From Confluentibacter citreus (GTDB taxonomy: Bacteria > Bacteroidota > Bacteroidia > Flavobacteriales > Flavobacteriaceae), in the NCBI RefSeq assembly GCF_002807055.1, contig NZ_NIXN01000007.1, forward strand, positions 179,567 through 243,566: a stretch of DNA of 64,000 nt, read 5' to 3'. The position numbers and the translations under genes were made by a program. The notes beneath the pieces were generated by a model. It did not search any database. It had not been told where the DNA came from and saw only the letters and a program-made list of their open reading frames with translations. Positions 49,896 through 58,655 of this stretch are shown in pieces (position 1 is the first letter of the stretch; each line of letters begins with the position of its first letter).

Positions 49896-50834
49896 ATGAC
49901 CAAACCACTTGAAGACAAGCTAGCGAAAATTCCTGTTTTAAATGTATTGGTTCGTTTTTTTAAACGATTTAAATTACCGGGCCTTGAGGGTTTGTCTCTT
50001 TATGATTTATTGGAATTATATGTTACTGGTATCGTAAAAGGCGCCTTAACAACTCGGGCAAGTGCTATTGCTTTTAGCTTTTTTATGGCATTGTTTCCCT
50101 TCTTATTGTTTGTTCTAATTATTATACCGTATGTGCCCATCGATGATTTTAAAATCGATTTTTTAAAGTTTTTGGAATCTTATTTACCCACAAGTACATC
50201 GGAATTTTTCTTTGAAAACATTTTTGAGAATATAGACCAATCTCAAAGGGGCGGATTATTATCTTCTGTTTTTATTTTATCCATTGCTTTAATGGCAAAT
50301 GGCATTAATGCGTTATTTTCTGGCTTTGAAAATTCCTATCACAGTCACATAACAAGAAATATCTTCCGTCAATATTTATACGCTTTAAGCATTGCTCTAA
50401 TATTAGCATTTTTACTTATTATTATGATTGTGTTCTTGGGTTATTTTCAAATTTATGTTGTAGAAAAATTGCTTTTGTCCATCAATGATGGTACAGAAAA
50501 CAAATTACAAATGGTTTTTTGGTTTAATACGGTTAAATATATGTTTTCTGTTATTATGGTCTATTTTGCTACGGCTGTTTTATACTATTTTGGTACAAGG
50601 GAAGGCAAAGATTCTAAATTCTTTTCTATAGGCGCGCTATTTACTACATTTTTGGTTGCTCTTTTATCATTCTTATTCGGTATATATATTGAAAGCTTTA
50701 GCAATTATAATAAGCTGTATGGGTCTATTGGAGCGCTTTTAATATTGATGTTTTATCTATGGCTAAATGCAAATGTTCTACTTTTAGGTTACGAGTTAAA
50801 CGTATCTTTAAATAGGCTTAAAAAAAGGAAATAA
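49896..50834 (+). CDS. YihY/UPF0761 family membrane protein
   Basis: A 312-aa inner-membrane protein with six hydrophobic segments between residues 60 and 300. The signature TTRASAIAFSFFMALFPFLLF comes early, with ALMANGINALFSGFENSYH in the middle and YGSIGALLILMFYLWLNANVLLLGYELN near the end. The family was formerly called BrkB or RNase BN; the RNase BN name was an error for a different gene. Function unknown. The stop is 3 bp before the priA ATG, implying co-translation. Confidence 0.9.
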   Translation: MTKPLEDKLAKIPVLNVLVRFFKRFKLPGLEGLSLYDLLELYVTGIVKGALTTRASAIAFSFFMALFPFLLFVLIIIPYVPIDDFKIDFLKFLESYLPTSTSEFFFENIFENIDQSQRGGLLSSVFILSIALMANGINALFSGFENSYHSHITRNIFRQYLYALSIALILAFLLIIMIVFLGYFQIYVVEKLLLSINDGTENKLQMVFWFNTVKYMFSVIMVYFATAVLYYFGTREGKDSKFFSIGALFTTFLVALLSFLFGIYIESFSNYNKLYGSIGALLILMFYLWLNANVLLLGYELNVSLNRLKKRK

Positions 50835-50837
50835 CGT

Positions 50838-53291
50838 ATGCAGTATTTCGTTGATGTTATTATTCCTATACCGCTTCAAAAGTTATTTACTTATAGCATT
50901 ACGAAATCGGAAGCAGATTTTTTAAAAATAGGCATGCGAGTGTCGGTTCCCTTCGGGAAATCTAAAATTTATACAGGCATCGTTTATAACATTCATAATG
51001 AAGCACCCACGGTTTATGAGGCTAAGGAGATCCATCAAATTTTAGATGATTCGCCTATTGTAAACCAAAAACAATTGCAATTGTGGCATTGGATAGCCGA
51101 TTATTATATGTGTACCCTTGGTGACGTCATGAGAGCAGCCTTGCCTAGTGCATTTATTTTAGAAAGTGAAACCATCATTAGTAAGAATAATATTAAAGAG
51201 ATTAATGAATCTACTTTAAAAGATGATGAGTTTCTGGTTTACGAGGCATTACAACACCAATCCTCATTAAAAATCCATGACATTGTTAATATTCTGGACA
51301 AAAAAAATGTATTACCAGTTATTAATAGGTTGTTGGAAAAAAATGCCATTCAATTAGATGAAGAAGTTTATGAAAAGTATATACCAAAACTGGTACGTTA
51401 TGTTAAATTACACAATAATTTTTCTTCAGAAGCGGCACTTCATAAATTGCTGGATGATTTAAATAGAGCGCCCAAACAGCGACAAGTGATCATGACCTTG
51501 TTTTCTATCTCAGCCAAAACAAAAAAACCAGTAAAGGTATCGGATTTAACTACTGAAAGTGATGCGTCTCCTGCCATTGTAAAATCATTGATTGATAAAG
51601 GTATTTTAGAAGAATACCATATTCAAATGGATAGAATCCAATATTCTGGTGAAGCCAATGAAGATTCTAAAGACTTAAACGACTATCAGGCTATAGCTTT
51701 AAAAGAAATTAAAGAATCTTTTGCAACTCATAATATTACCTTGCTTCATGGTGTCACGTCTTCTGGAAAAACCGAAGTGTATGTTAAGCTCATTGAAGAC
51801 GCCTTACAAAAAGGCAAACAGGTTCTGTATCTATTACCAGAAATCGCCTTAACGACGCAATTGATAACACGTTTGCAAAATTATTTTGGTGAACAGGTGT
51901 CCGTTTTTCATTCTAGATATTCCACCCATGAGCGTGTAGAGGTTTGGAACAATGTTTTAAAAAATGCAGCGAAAGCGCAAATAGTTCTAGGAGCACGTTC
52001 TTCTATGTTTTTGCCCTTCAATGATTTAGGACTTATCATCGTGGATGAAGAACACGAACAATCATTCAAACAATTTGATCCTGCACCACGTTATCATGCA
52101 CGCGATACGGCAGTGGTTTTGGCTAATATCCACAGAGCAAAAACACTCTTAGGATCTGCCACACCAAGTTTGGAAAGTTATTATAATGCGCAGCAAAATA
52201 AATATGGGTTGGTTGAAATCAGTCAGCGGTATAATAATGTGTTGATGCCCGATATTGAATTGGTAGATATTAAGGATAAGCACAAACGGAAATTGATGAA
52301 GGGTCATTTTAGTGACCGGCTAATTGAAGAAATGGCTGATGCTTTAAAGAATGGACAGCAAGTTATATTGTTTCAAAACCGACGTGGGTTTTCGCCCATT
52401 GTAGAATGTAATACCTGTGGTCATGCACCTCAATGTCCAAATTGCGATGTTAGTTTAACCTACCACCAATATAGAGACCAATTACGTTGCCATTATTGCG
52501 GTTATGTAATGGCCATGCTGAAAAGCTGTATGGCTTGTGGGAGTTCTGAACTGGATAGTAAAGGTTTTGGAACCGAACAAATAGAAGAAGAAGTAAAAGC
52601 CTTATTTCCAGATTATAAAGTGGCTCGCATGGATTTGGACACCACCCGTGGTAAATATGGATACGAAAAGATAATTACGGCTTTTGAGCAATTGGAAGTT
52701 GATATTTTGGTAGGCACACAAATGCTTACCAAGGGCTTGGATTTTAGGAATGTGAAGTTGGTAGCCGTTATGAATGCCGATAATTTATTGAATTTCCCTG
52801 ATTTTAGGGCACACGAGCGTAGTTTTCAGTTAATGTTACAAGTATCGGGTAGGGCAGGGAGAACCGATGTTAGGGGCAAGGTATTAATTCAAACCTATAA
52901 TCCATATCATGCTATTTTGCAACAAGTTTCCAATACAGACTATATAGGAATGTTTAACGAGCAAATGAACGAGAGATATAATTTTAAATATCCACCCGTT
53001 TATAAGCAAATTAAAATCACCTTAAAACATAAAGATTATACTAAGGTAGATACGGCAGCTATATGGCTAGCCAAATCGTTAAGACAGGTTTTTGAAGAGC
53101 ATGTCCTGGGGCCAGAATCGCCACCAATATCCCGGATTAGAAATCAGTTTTATAAAAATATTTTGGTGAAAATACCCAAAAAGCAATCCCTATTAAAAAC
53201 AAAAGAAGCTATTATTAAAATTAATAACAGCTTCTTGAGTATTAAAGATTTTCGGTCAGTTAAGTTAATTATAAATGTTGATAACTTTTAG
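50838..53291 (+). CDS. priA: Primosomal replication restart helicase PriA
   Basis: An 817-aa superfamily 2 helicase. The N-terminal 3'-BD has MQYFVDVIIPIPLQKLFTYSI. The helicase core has LHGVTSSGKTEVY (motif I) and IVDEEHEQSF (DEEH box). Zinc-binding Cys pairs span CNTCGHAPQCPNCDVSLTYH to CHYCG...CMACGS around residues 530-575, and the later motif VSGRAGRTDVRGKV is present. It restarts stalled replication forks. Complete, with no frameshift. It shares a 3-bp gap with the yihY-type gene upstream. Confidence 0.97.
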   Translation: MQYFVDVIIPIPLQKLFTYSITKSEADFLKIGMRVSVPFGKSKIYTGIVYNIHNEAPTVYEAKEIHQILDDSPIVNQKQLQLWHWIADYYMCTLGDVMRAALPSAFILESETIISKNNIKEINESTLKDDEFLVYEALQHQSSLKIHDIVNILDKKNVLPVINRLLEKNAIQLDEEVYEKYIPKLVRYVKLHNNFSSEAALHKLLDDLNRAPKQRQVIMTLFSISAKTKKPVKVSDLTTESDASPAIVKSLIDKGILEEYHIQMDRIQYSGEANEDSKDLNDYQAIALKEIKESFATHNITLLHGVTSSGKTEVYVKLIEDALQKGKQVLYLLPEIALTTQLITRLQNYFGEQVSVFHSRYSTHERVEVWNNVLKNAAKAQIVLGARSSMFLPFNDLGLIIVDEEHEQSFKQFDPAPRYHARDTAVVLANIHRAKTLLGSATPSLESYYNAQQNKYGLVEISQRYNNVLMPDIELVDIKDKHKRKLMKGHFSDRLIEEMADALKNGQQVILFQNRRGFSPIVECNTCGHAPQCPNCDVSLTYHQYRDQLRCHYCGYVMAMLKSCMACGSSELDSKGFGTEQIEEEVKALFPDYKVARMDLDTTRGKYGYEKIITAFEQLEVDILVGTQMLTKGLDFRNVKLVAVMNADNLLNFPDFRAHERSFQLMLQVSGRAGRTDVRGKVLIQTYNPYHAILQQVSNTDYIGMFNEQMNERYNFKYPPVYKQIKITLKHKDYTKVDTAAIWLAKSLRQVFEEHVLGPESPPISRIRNQFYKNILVKIPKKQSLLKTKEAIIKINNSFLSIKDFRSVKLIINVDNF

Positions 53292-53347
53292 TGAAACTCA
53301 TGTTTTATAAGTTTTTCGAAACAAAATAAAACATTGTAGTTGAACTT

Positions 53348-53367
53348 ATCCCGATGAATATCGGGAT
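53348..53367. repeat. Palindromic repeat, CCCGAT stem with GAAT loop
   Basis: ATCCCGAT (53348-53355) and ATCGGGAT (53360-53367) form an 8-bp stem with a 4-nt loop. It is one of two related palindromes in the 155-bp gap between convergent priA and the LytTR gene. Confidence 0.7.
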
Positions 53368-53408
53368 CTCATTACCTTTTACTATAATATATATGAGAAA
53401 CTAAAACA

Positions 53409-53426
53409 TCCCGATAGCTATCGGGA
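53409..53426. repeat. Perfect 18-nt palindrome TCCCGATAGCTATCGGGA
   Basis: Completely self-complementary and GC-richer than the surrounding AT-rich spacer. It resembles the palindrome 42 nt to its left and the CCTGATA variant at 20321. It may double as a transcript-end hairpin for the convergent genes, since no other terminator is visible in the gap. Confidence 0.7.
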
Positions 53427-53446
53427 CAGTTTGACTAAGCAAGTTT

Positions 53447-54142
53447 CTATATATTATTCAAAGCATCGACAAGTTGCGTCTTTTTATTTCTACTCAACGG
53501 AATTTCGTAAGCACCCACTTCAACATTTTTACTGTTAAATCTGTCAATTTTATCAAGATTAACTATGTATGATTTATGGATTCTTAAAAATTTACCTTCA
53601 GGCAATTCAGATTCAAAAGATTTCATGGTAGACAATACCACAAGGCTGCTGTCTTCCGTTACCAGTTTCACATAATCGCCAAGGGCTTCAATCCATTTAA
53701 TGTCTTTAATATATACCTTACGTTTTTTAAGATTGCTCTTAACAAAGATATGTTCTCCCTCTTCTTCGTTGAAGTCCTGTATTAATTTGTGTTGCTCTAA
53801 AGCTTTTTCAACAGCAACATTAAAACGTTCTCTAGTAATTGGTTTGTGTAAGTAATCGGTAGCGTCATAGTTAAATGCTTTAAAAGCATATTCTGTTTTA
53901 CCGGTTACAAAAATAATTTGGGGTTTGTTGTTTAATACGTCCAAAAGCTCAAATCCGTTTAGCACTGGCATTTCAATGTCTAAAAAAATCAAGTCAACTT
54001 GGTGCGTATTTAAACCATTTTTAGTCTCTAAAGCGCTACTGTACTCTGCTATTAAGTTGAGATTGGGGTGATTCTCTACAAGCTTAACAATTGAGAGCCT
54101 TTGTATCGCTGAGTCGTCTACTACTACACAGTTTAAAGTCAT
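53447..54142 (-). CDS. LytTR-family response regulator
   Basis: A 231-aa two-component regulator. The receiver domain is residues 1-120 with Asp55 in LIFLDIEMPVLNG and a conserved Lys in YLHKPITRE. A LytTR DNA-binding domain covers about 130-230 with IFVKSNLKKRKVYIKDIKWIEALGDYVKL and FLRIHKSYIVNLDKI. The family binds direct repeats ahead of regulated genes. The partner LytS-type kinase is not in the window. Divergent from rpsF; the position beside rpsF-rpsR-rplI is conserved in this group as far as I recall. Confidence 0.93.
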   Translation of the reverse strand: MTLNCVVVDDSAIQRLSIVKLVENHPNLNLIAEYSSALETKNGLNTHQVDLIFLDIEMPVLNGFELLDVLNNKPQIIFVTGKTEYAFKAFNYDATDYLHKPITRERFNVAVEKALEQHKLIQDFNEEEGEHIFVKSNLKKRKVYIKDIKWIEALGDYVKLVTEDSSLVVLSTMKSFESELPEGKFLRIHKSYIVNLDKIDRFNSKNVEVGAYEIPLSRNKKTQLVDALNNI

Positions 54143-54277
54143 AACATTATGATATTTCGGTTAAGATATCGACAATAGTACAAAAAATTCGGCTAAAAAC
54201 CAAAAAACATCGTTAAACTGTTTAATTTAACTTTTTTTTAACATTTAATTGCTGACTCAAATATACTATAATTTTTA

Positions 54278-54308
54278 TTGTTTTATATGTAGATAATAAC
54301 TATTTTTG
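54278..54308 (+). promoter_or_regulatory. Promoter of the rpsF-rpsR-rplI operon
   Basis: TTG at 54278-54280 and TATTTTTG at 54301-54308, spaced 20 nt, match the Bacteroidota -33/-7 consensus closely. The -7 box ends 31 nt before the ATG of rpsF. Confidence 0.7.
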
Positions 54309-54339
54309 CACCCAATTTATAAACAATAAATAGAATTTT

Positions 54340-54678
54340 ATGAATCATTATGAAACTGTTTTCATCTTAAATCCCGTTTTATCTGAAGACCAGATAAAGG
54401 AAACAGTACAGAAATACGAAGATTTTCTTGTTTCTAACGGCGCTAAGATGGTATCAAAAGAAGATTGGGGGCTTAAAAAATTAGCTTATCCAATCCAAAA
54501 CAAAAAAAGTGGTTTTTATCACTTATTTGAGTACACTGTTGCCGGTGAGGTAATTGGTCAATTAGAAGTAGAGTTTAGACGTGATGAGCGTTTTATGCGT
54601 TATTTAACAGTAGCGTTAGATAAACATGCTGTTTCTTGGGCAGAGAGAAGACGAGATAAACTTAAACAAAAAGCTTAA
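54340..54678 (+). CDS. rpsF: 30S ribosomal protein S6
   Basis: A 112-aa protein with the S6 signature [19 protein letters not shown] and the RNA-contact segment [22 protein letters not shown]. It assembles with S18 on the 16S central domain. First gene of the S6-S18-L9 operon. Confidence 0.98.
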   Translation: MNHYETVFILNPVLSEDQIKETVQKYEDFLVSNGAKMVSKEDWGLKKLAYPIQNKKSGFYHLFEYTVAGEVIGQLEVEFRRDERFMRYLTVALDKHAVSWAERRRDKLKQKA

Positions 54679-54680
54679 TT

Positions 54681-54980
54681 ATGTCAACATCAATAGAACA
54701 ACAATCTAAAGGTAAAAAAGACGGAGAAATTAGATATTTGACCCCGTTGAACATTGAAACCAACAAAACTAAAAAGTATTGTCGTTTCAAAAAATCTGGT
54801 ATTAAATACATAGATTATAAAGACCCAGATTTCTTATTGAAATTTGTAAATGAGCAAGGTAAAATTTTACCAAGACGTTTAACAGGAACTTCGTTAAAGT
54901 TTCAAAGAAAAGTGTCCGTTGCCGTAAAAAGAGCGCGTCATTTAGCTTTAATGCCTTACGTAGCAGATTTATTAAAATAA
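54681..54980 (+). CDS. rpsR: 30S ribosomal protein S18
   Basis: A 99-aa protein. The core [16 protein letters not shown] and [31 protein letters not shown] is canonical S18. The N-terminal extension of about 25 residues is longer than in E. coli. It starts 2 bp after rpsF and is the S6 binding partner. Confidence 0.98.
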   Translation: MSTSIEQQSKGKKDGEIRYLTPLNIETNKTKKYCRFKKSGIKYIDYKDPDFLLKFVNEQGKILPRRLTGTSLKFQRKVSVAVKRARHLALMPYVADLLK

Positions 54981-54992
54981 AATAGCATAACT

Positions 54993-55439
54993 ATGGAACT
55001 TATATTAAAACAAGACGTTGAAAATTTAGGATTTAAAGACGATGTTGTAACAGTTAAGAACGGTTATGGTAGAAACTTTTTAATTCCTCAAGGACAAGCT
55101 GTTATGGCTACAGCTTCTGCTAAAAAAGTATTGGCAGAAAACCTTAAACAAAGAGCTTATAAAGAAAAGAAAATTATTGATGAGGCTACTAAAATTGCTG
55201 ATGCTTTAAAAGCATTGGAAATTAAAATAGCTGCTAAAGTTGGTTCAGGTGACAAATTATTTGGATCTGTTGGAAACATTGATTTAGCTGAAGCTTTAGA
55301 AAAAGAAGGTCATTCAATTGATAAAAAATTCATTACTGTTGCAACTATTAAACGTACAGGTAAATACAACGCCGTCATACGTTTACACAGAGCGGTAACT
55401 GTAGATTTGCCTTTTGAGGTTGTTGCACAAGCAAACTAA
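54993..55439 (+). CDS. rplI: 50S ribosomal protein L9
   Basis: A 148-aa protein. The N-terminal L9 signature MELILKQDVENLGFKDDVVTVKNGYGRNFLIPQG precedes the long linker helix and the C-terminal domain with KLFGSVGNIDLAEAL. Last gene of the operon, with a terminator 18 bp downstream. Confidence 0.98.
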   Translation: MELILKQDVENLGFKDDVVTVKNGYGRNFLIPQGQAVMATASAKKVLAENLKQRAYKEKKIIDEATKIADALKALEIKIAAKVGSGDKLFGSVGNIDLAEALEKEGHSIDKKFITVATIKRTGKYNAVIRLHRAVTVDLPFEVVAQAN

Positions 55440-55457
55440 TCTTTTATAACATATTTT

Positions 55458-55487
55458 AAAAGCCTCAACAGTGTTGGGGCTTTTTTT
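55458..55487 (+). terminator. Terminator after rplI
   Basis: AAAAGCCTCAAC (55458-55469) pairs with GTTGGGGCTTTT (55473-55484) around AGT, with one G-U pair, and is followed by T residues. A 12-bp stem, standard rho-independent form. Confidence 0.9.
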
Positions 55488-55501
55488 ATAAATAATTTTT
55501 G

Positions 55502-55969
55502 ATGAAGTACACAAGACTTACTAAAGAACAATTTGAGGAATTGCACCAAGAATTCATTAATTTTTTGGCAACACAGTCCGTTACCGCTGATGAATGGAGC
55601 AATTTAAAGGTAAACAGACCAGAGTTGGCGGAAATGGAACTGGATGTTTTTAGCGATTTAATTTGGGAAGGTGCGTTGAATGCCGCTAAGTATTTAGAGC
55701 ATTTATCGCCAAACCAAATGCATTTGTTTCATTTGAATGATAGCAATATGCGTGTTATTGGTGTAAAAGTGAAGAATGATAAAGACATCACCACGACTGA
55801 AGGCTATAATTGGTTGCGTGACAATTTGATGAATGACGATGTGGAGTTTTTACAAGCTAAAAAAGATTATGGCAATGATAAAAACCTTGACAAGTTTAAG
55901 TTGATACAGCAAGGTGCCGTTATTACCAAAGGCGATTTGTTTAGATATTTTGATAAATTGATAAATTGA
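55502..55969 (+). CDS. DUF6495 family protein
   Basis: A 155-aa soluble protein starting MKYTRLTKEQFEELHQEFINFLATQSVTADEW, the DUF6495 pattern I know from Flavobacteria. No signal peptide or membrane segment. Function unknown. The ATG at 55502 is used rather than the preceding TTG. It follows the L9 terminator, and the element-rich gap before hisS starts 1 bp after its stop. Confidence 0.75.
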   Translation: MKYTRLTKEQFEELHQEFINFLATQSVTADEWSNLKVNRPELAEMELDVFSDLIWEGALNAAKYLEHLSPNQMHLFHLNDSNMRVIGVKVKNDKDITTTEGYNWLRDNLMNDDVEFLQAKKDYGNDKNLDKFKLIQQGAVITKGDLFRYFDKLIN

Positions 55970-55970
55970 A

Positions 55971-56052
55971 CGTCATTGCGAGGAGGCACGACGAAGCAAT
56001 CTGCTAAATCCTAGTTTCGCATCATGAGATTGCTTCGTGCCTCGCAATGACG
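55971..56052. repeat. Palindromic repeat unit A, complete hairpin
   Basis: The left arm at 55971-56002 begins CGTCATTGCGAGGAGGCACG. The right arm at 56027-56052 begins AGATTGCTTCGTGCCTCGC and ends in ATGACG. The arms are near-complementary apart from two 3-nt bulges, with a 24-nt loop. The left-arm motif resembles the GTCATTGCGAG...AAGCAATCT repeats seen in many unrelated bacteria. No ORF. Confidence 0.85.
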
Positions 56053-56055
56053 ATG

Positions 56056-56130
56056 AGGAGGAGGAACGACTAAAGCAACCTGTTTATACTAGTTCGTCAT
56101 TATGAGATTGCTTTGTGCCTCGCAATGACG
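56056..56130. repeat. Palindromic repeat unit B, degenerate left arm
   Basis: The left half (56056-56081) reads as a diverged GAGGAGG...AAAGCAACCT version. The right half (56105-56130, AGATTGCTTTGTGCC and CGCAATGACG) matches unit A closely. The left arm is decaying, so pairing is weak. Confidence 0.75.
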
Positions 56131-56159
56131 TTTTTCATTATTATTTTTGTAACTGTTTT

Positions 56160-56196
56160 GTCATTGCGAGGAGGCACGACGTGGCAATCTCATAAT
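56160..56196. repeat. Palindromic repeat unit C, left half only
   Basis: GTCATTGCGAGGAGGCACG followed by a CAATCT end repeats the unit A left arm almost exactly. Its right arm is missing. A solo arm suggests truncation by deletion or incomplete copying. Confidence 0.75.
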
Positions 56197-56374
56197 AGAT
56201 TAACTATATTATTATAATTCAGTTTCAATATAAGAGATTTTTTCGCTTTTTAATTAAAAAGTAATATAATGCATTACTATTTCGTCATCATTAATTATTT
56301 TTGATGTTCCTATACAAGTAGGAAATCGAAGATTCAACGGAGTTAATCCGCTTGATATAAATACTAATTTTAAA

Positions 56375-56400
56375 GAGATACCTGCCTTCGCAGGCATAAC
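56375..56400. repeat. Small palindromic repeat with CCTGCCTTCGCAGG core
   Basis: CCTGC (56381-56385) pairs with GCAGG (56390-56394) around CTTC; flanking bases read GAGATA on the left and CATAAC on the right. It ends 1 nt before the hisS ATG (56402), so it lies in the leader or promoter-proximal region. Reverse-frame translation of this repeat gives MPAKAGIS, a spurious peptide I recall from other genomes. Confidence 0.7.
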
Positions 56401-56401
56401 T

Positions 56402-57784
56402 ATGGCCCAAAAACCAAGCATCCCAAAAGGAACCCGGGATTTTAACCCAGAACAGGTAGCAAAACGCAATTATATTTTTAATATCATTCGTGGCGTATTT
56501 GAAACCTTTGGATTTCAACCCATTGAAACACCTAGTTTTGAAAATTCTGAAACCCTTATGGGAAAATATGGTGATGAAGGGGATCGATTGATTTTTAAGA
56601 TTTTGAATTCTGGGGATTATTTGGATAAGATTCCTCAAGAACAACTAACAACTAACAACTATCAACTATTAACTAAAAACATCTCAGAAAAAGCCCTGAG
56701 ATATGACCTAACCGTCCCATTCGCACGTTATGTAGTACAACACCAAAACGACATAGAATTCCCATTCAAGCGTTACCAAATCCAATCTGTTTGGCGCGCG
56801 GACAGACCACAGAAGGGCCGTTTTAGGGAGTTTTATCAATGTGATGCCGATGTGGTTGGAAGTGATTCGTTATGGCAAGAGGTGGAGTTTATTCAATTAT
56901 ACGACACTGTTTTTTCAGCATTAAAACTTGAAGGCGTTACCATTAAAATCAATAACCGTAAAATATTATCTGGGATTGCTGAAGTTATTGGAGCATCCGA
57001 TAAGTTAATCGATTTTACGGTTGCTTTAGATAAACTCGATAAAACAGGCGAGGAGAAGGTAAAAGAAGAGATGTTTTCCAAAGGTATTTCAGAAGTTGGG
57101 ATTTCTAAATTACAGCCTTTATTTACTTTATCAGGTTCTTTTGAATCGCAAATAGACTCTTTAAAAACCATATTATCATCTTCCGAAGAAGGCAAAAAAG
57201 GGATTGATGAACTATCGTTTATAAATTCAGCTATTTCTGAATTAGGATTAACTACCGCCACATTACAACTAGATGTTACGTTGGCGCGCGGATTGAATTA
57301 TTATACAGGTGCCATTTTTGAAGTCGCTGCTCCAAAACAAGTGCAGATGGGTTCTATTGGAGGCGGTGGACGCTATGATGATTTAACGAGTATTTTTGGA
57401 TCAAATAGTCCAATGAGTGGAGTTGGAATTAGTTTTGGATTGGATCGTATTTATTTGGTATTGGAGGAATTGGGATTATTTCCAGAAACCGTGACTAAAA
57501 ACATCGATGTATTGTTTATTAATTTTGGCGATAAAGAAGCCTTATTCAGTTTAAAAGCCATCAAACAATTACGATTACAAGGCATTCACGCCGAATTATA
57601 CCCCGATGCCGCTAAAATGAAAAAGCAAATGGCACATGCCGATAAACGTGCGATTCCATTTGTGGTTTTGGTAGGCGAGGAGGAAGTGAATTCCAATACA
57701 TTTACACTTAAAAACATGGTTTCTGGCGAACAGTCTAAACTAGCACTTCAAGATTTAATATCAGAAATAAAAAAAGAGTCTTAA
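56402..57784 (+). CDS. hisS: Histidyl-tRNA synthetase
   Basis: A 460-aa class II aminoacyl-tRNA synthetase charging tRNA-His. It has [19 protein letters not shown], motif 2 region [14 protein letters not shown] and [26 protein letters not shown], and [13 protein letters not shown] and GGGGRYD for histidine and ATP. The C-terminal anticodon domain includes [10 protein letters not shown] and [18 protein letters not shown]. Residues 80-92 ([13 protein letters not shown]) are encoded by a 35-bp heptamer repeat (56641-56675) inserted between the motif 1 region and motif 2. Confidence 0.96.
   Translation: MAQKPSIPKGTRDFNPEQVAKRNYIFNIIRGVFETFGFQPIETPSFENSETLMGKYGDEGDRLIFKILNSGDYLDKIPQEQLTTNNYQLLTKNISEKALRYDLTVPFARYVVQHQNDIEFPFKRYQIQSVWRADRPQKGRFREFYQCDADVVGSDSLWQEVEFIQLYDTVFSALKLEGVTIKINNRKILSGIAEVIGASDKLIDFTVALDKLDKTGEEKVKEEMFSKGISEVGISKLQPLFTLSGSFESQIDSLKTILSSSEEGKKGIDELSFINSAISELGLTTATLQLDVTLARGLNYYTGAIFEVAAPKQVQMGSIGGGGRYDDLTSIFGSNSPMSGVGISFGLDRIYLVLEELGLFPETVTKNIDVLFINFGDKEALFSLKAIKQLRLQGIHAELYPDAAKMKKQMAHADKRAIPFVVLVGEEEVNSNTFTLKNMVSGEQSKLALQDLISEIKKES
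56641..56675 (+). repeat. Heptamer repeat inside hisS
   Basis: Five 7-nt units in register (ACAACTA three times, then TCAACTA and TTAACTA) lie within the hisS reading frame without breaking it. Similar CAACTA-type runs normally look intergenic. They encode the segment just before the conserved [11 protein letters not shown]. Confidence 0.75.
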
Positions 57785-57804
57785 ATATAAATAAGACTCT
57801 TTTT
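57771..57804. terminator. Bidirectional terminator after hisS
   Basis: AAAAAGAGTCTTA (57771-57783) pairs with 57792-57804 (TAAGACTCTTTTT) around an 8-nt loop. It overlaps the last hisS codons and its stop (57782-57784), and serves the convergent T9SS gene. Confidence 0.9.
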
Positions 57805-57822
57805 ATTAAATGAAAACACTAA

Positions 57823-58614
57823 TTAATTTAGGACTATTTTTTTAGTAAGTCCACCTTGGTCGGTTTCTATGGCTACGATGCCATACTTAATTTGACTAAT
57901 TTGCAATGGAATTTTGATTAGTTTGGAATTGACCTGACTTAAAGTAAAAACTTTTTGTCCGTTGAGATTATAAACATGAATATTTTTAACGATGTATTTG
58001 TCGTTTGTATTGATATACAATTGTTGTGAGTCATTCAAATAACTTATTTTGGTATCTTTCAAGGTTATGTCTTCAGTGCCAAGTGTTTTTGCAAAAAAGG
58101 AGTTATTTTCACTCTTAAAAGCTAAATAAAAACGATTTAAATAATCACCTTTTGGTATGGTGGCAGCATAGTTGACATCGTTAATTTTAGTATATGTATT
58201 CAATAAGGCATCATAAATAAATAAATCGATAGGAGCATCAAAATTTTCTAATCGATTCAAGGAGATTTCAATATTACCATTTTCAGACATGAATAAGCCT
58301 AGAGGATATTTTTTAGAGTCATCAAAAGCTCCCACTGCTTGAGTGGTACATCTTAAGTCATTAATAATCCAATTCAGGTCATAAGGATAATTGTCTCTAT
58401 TAATGGCATCAAATCCGTAATCATAATTATCGCTTGCGGAATTATCTTTTGTAAAAGCAAATAACAAATGCCTTACATAGCCATTAGGCATATGAAAGTC
58501 TATTCTAACTCGTTGGATGTTGCTAGTTGGGGTAAGTGCCTCTAAACTGGTAGTAAAACTGCTCATTACCATAAATAACAAGCACAATAAGTAAAAGTGT
58601 ATTTTTGTGGTCAT
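57823..58614 (-). CDS. Small T9SS type A sorted exported protein
   Basis: A 263-aa protein with signal peptide MTTKIHFYLLCLLFMVMSSFTT and a C-terminal sorting domain (IHVYNLNGQKVFTLSQVN, then IPLQISQIKYGIVAIETDQGGLTKKIVLN), the type A CTD of T9SS. The main body, RVRIDFHMPNGYVRHLLFAF ... NDLRCTTQAVGAFDDSKKYPLGLFMSENGNIEISLNRLENF, is homologous to residues about 1490-1722 of the neighbouring giant protein. It is a stand-alone copy of that protein's terminal module. A TATCTTTG -7 box lies upstream. Confidence 0.8.
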   Translation of the reverse strand: MTTKIHFYLLCLLFMVMSSFTTSLEALTPTSNIQRVRIDFHMPNGYVRHLLFAFTKDNSASDNYDYGFDAINRDNYPYDLNWIINDLRCTTQAVGAFDDSKKYPLGLFMSENGNIEISLNRLENFDAPIDLFIYDALLNTYTKINDVNYAATIPKGDYLNRFYLAFKSENNSFFAKTLGTEDITLKDTKISYLNDSQQLYINTNDKYIVKNIHVYNLNGQKVFTLSQVNSKLIKIPLQISQIKYGIVAIETDQGGLTKKIVLN

Positions 58615-58655
58615 TAGATTTGGGTTTATAATGAACAATCCTTGATTATATTTAT

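Larger units (their letters stand above)
55970..56401. other. 432-bp element-rich gap upstream of hisS
   Basis: No protein gene. Its left 230 bp hold three long imperfect palindromic units (listed separately) and the end near 56375-56400 holds another palindromic repeat just before the hisS start. Between 56200 and 56375 there is AT-rich sequence with no feature I can name. The hisS promoter must lie within this gap. Confidence 0.6.

Noticed and set aside
56254..56469. Minus-strand ORF containing MPAKAGIS
   Set aside because: It is the translation of a palindromic repeat and crosses the hisS start; there is no ribosome-binding or conservation evidence.
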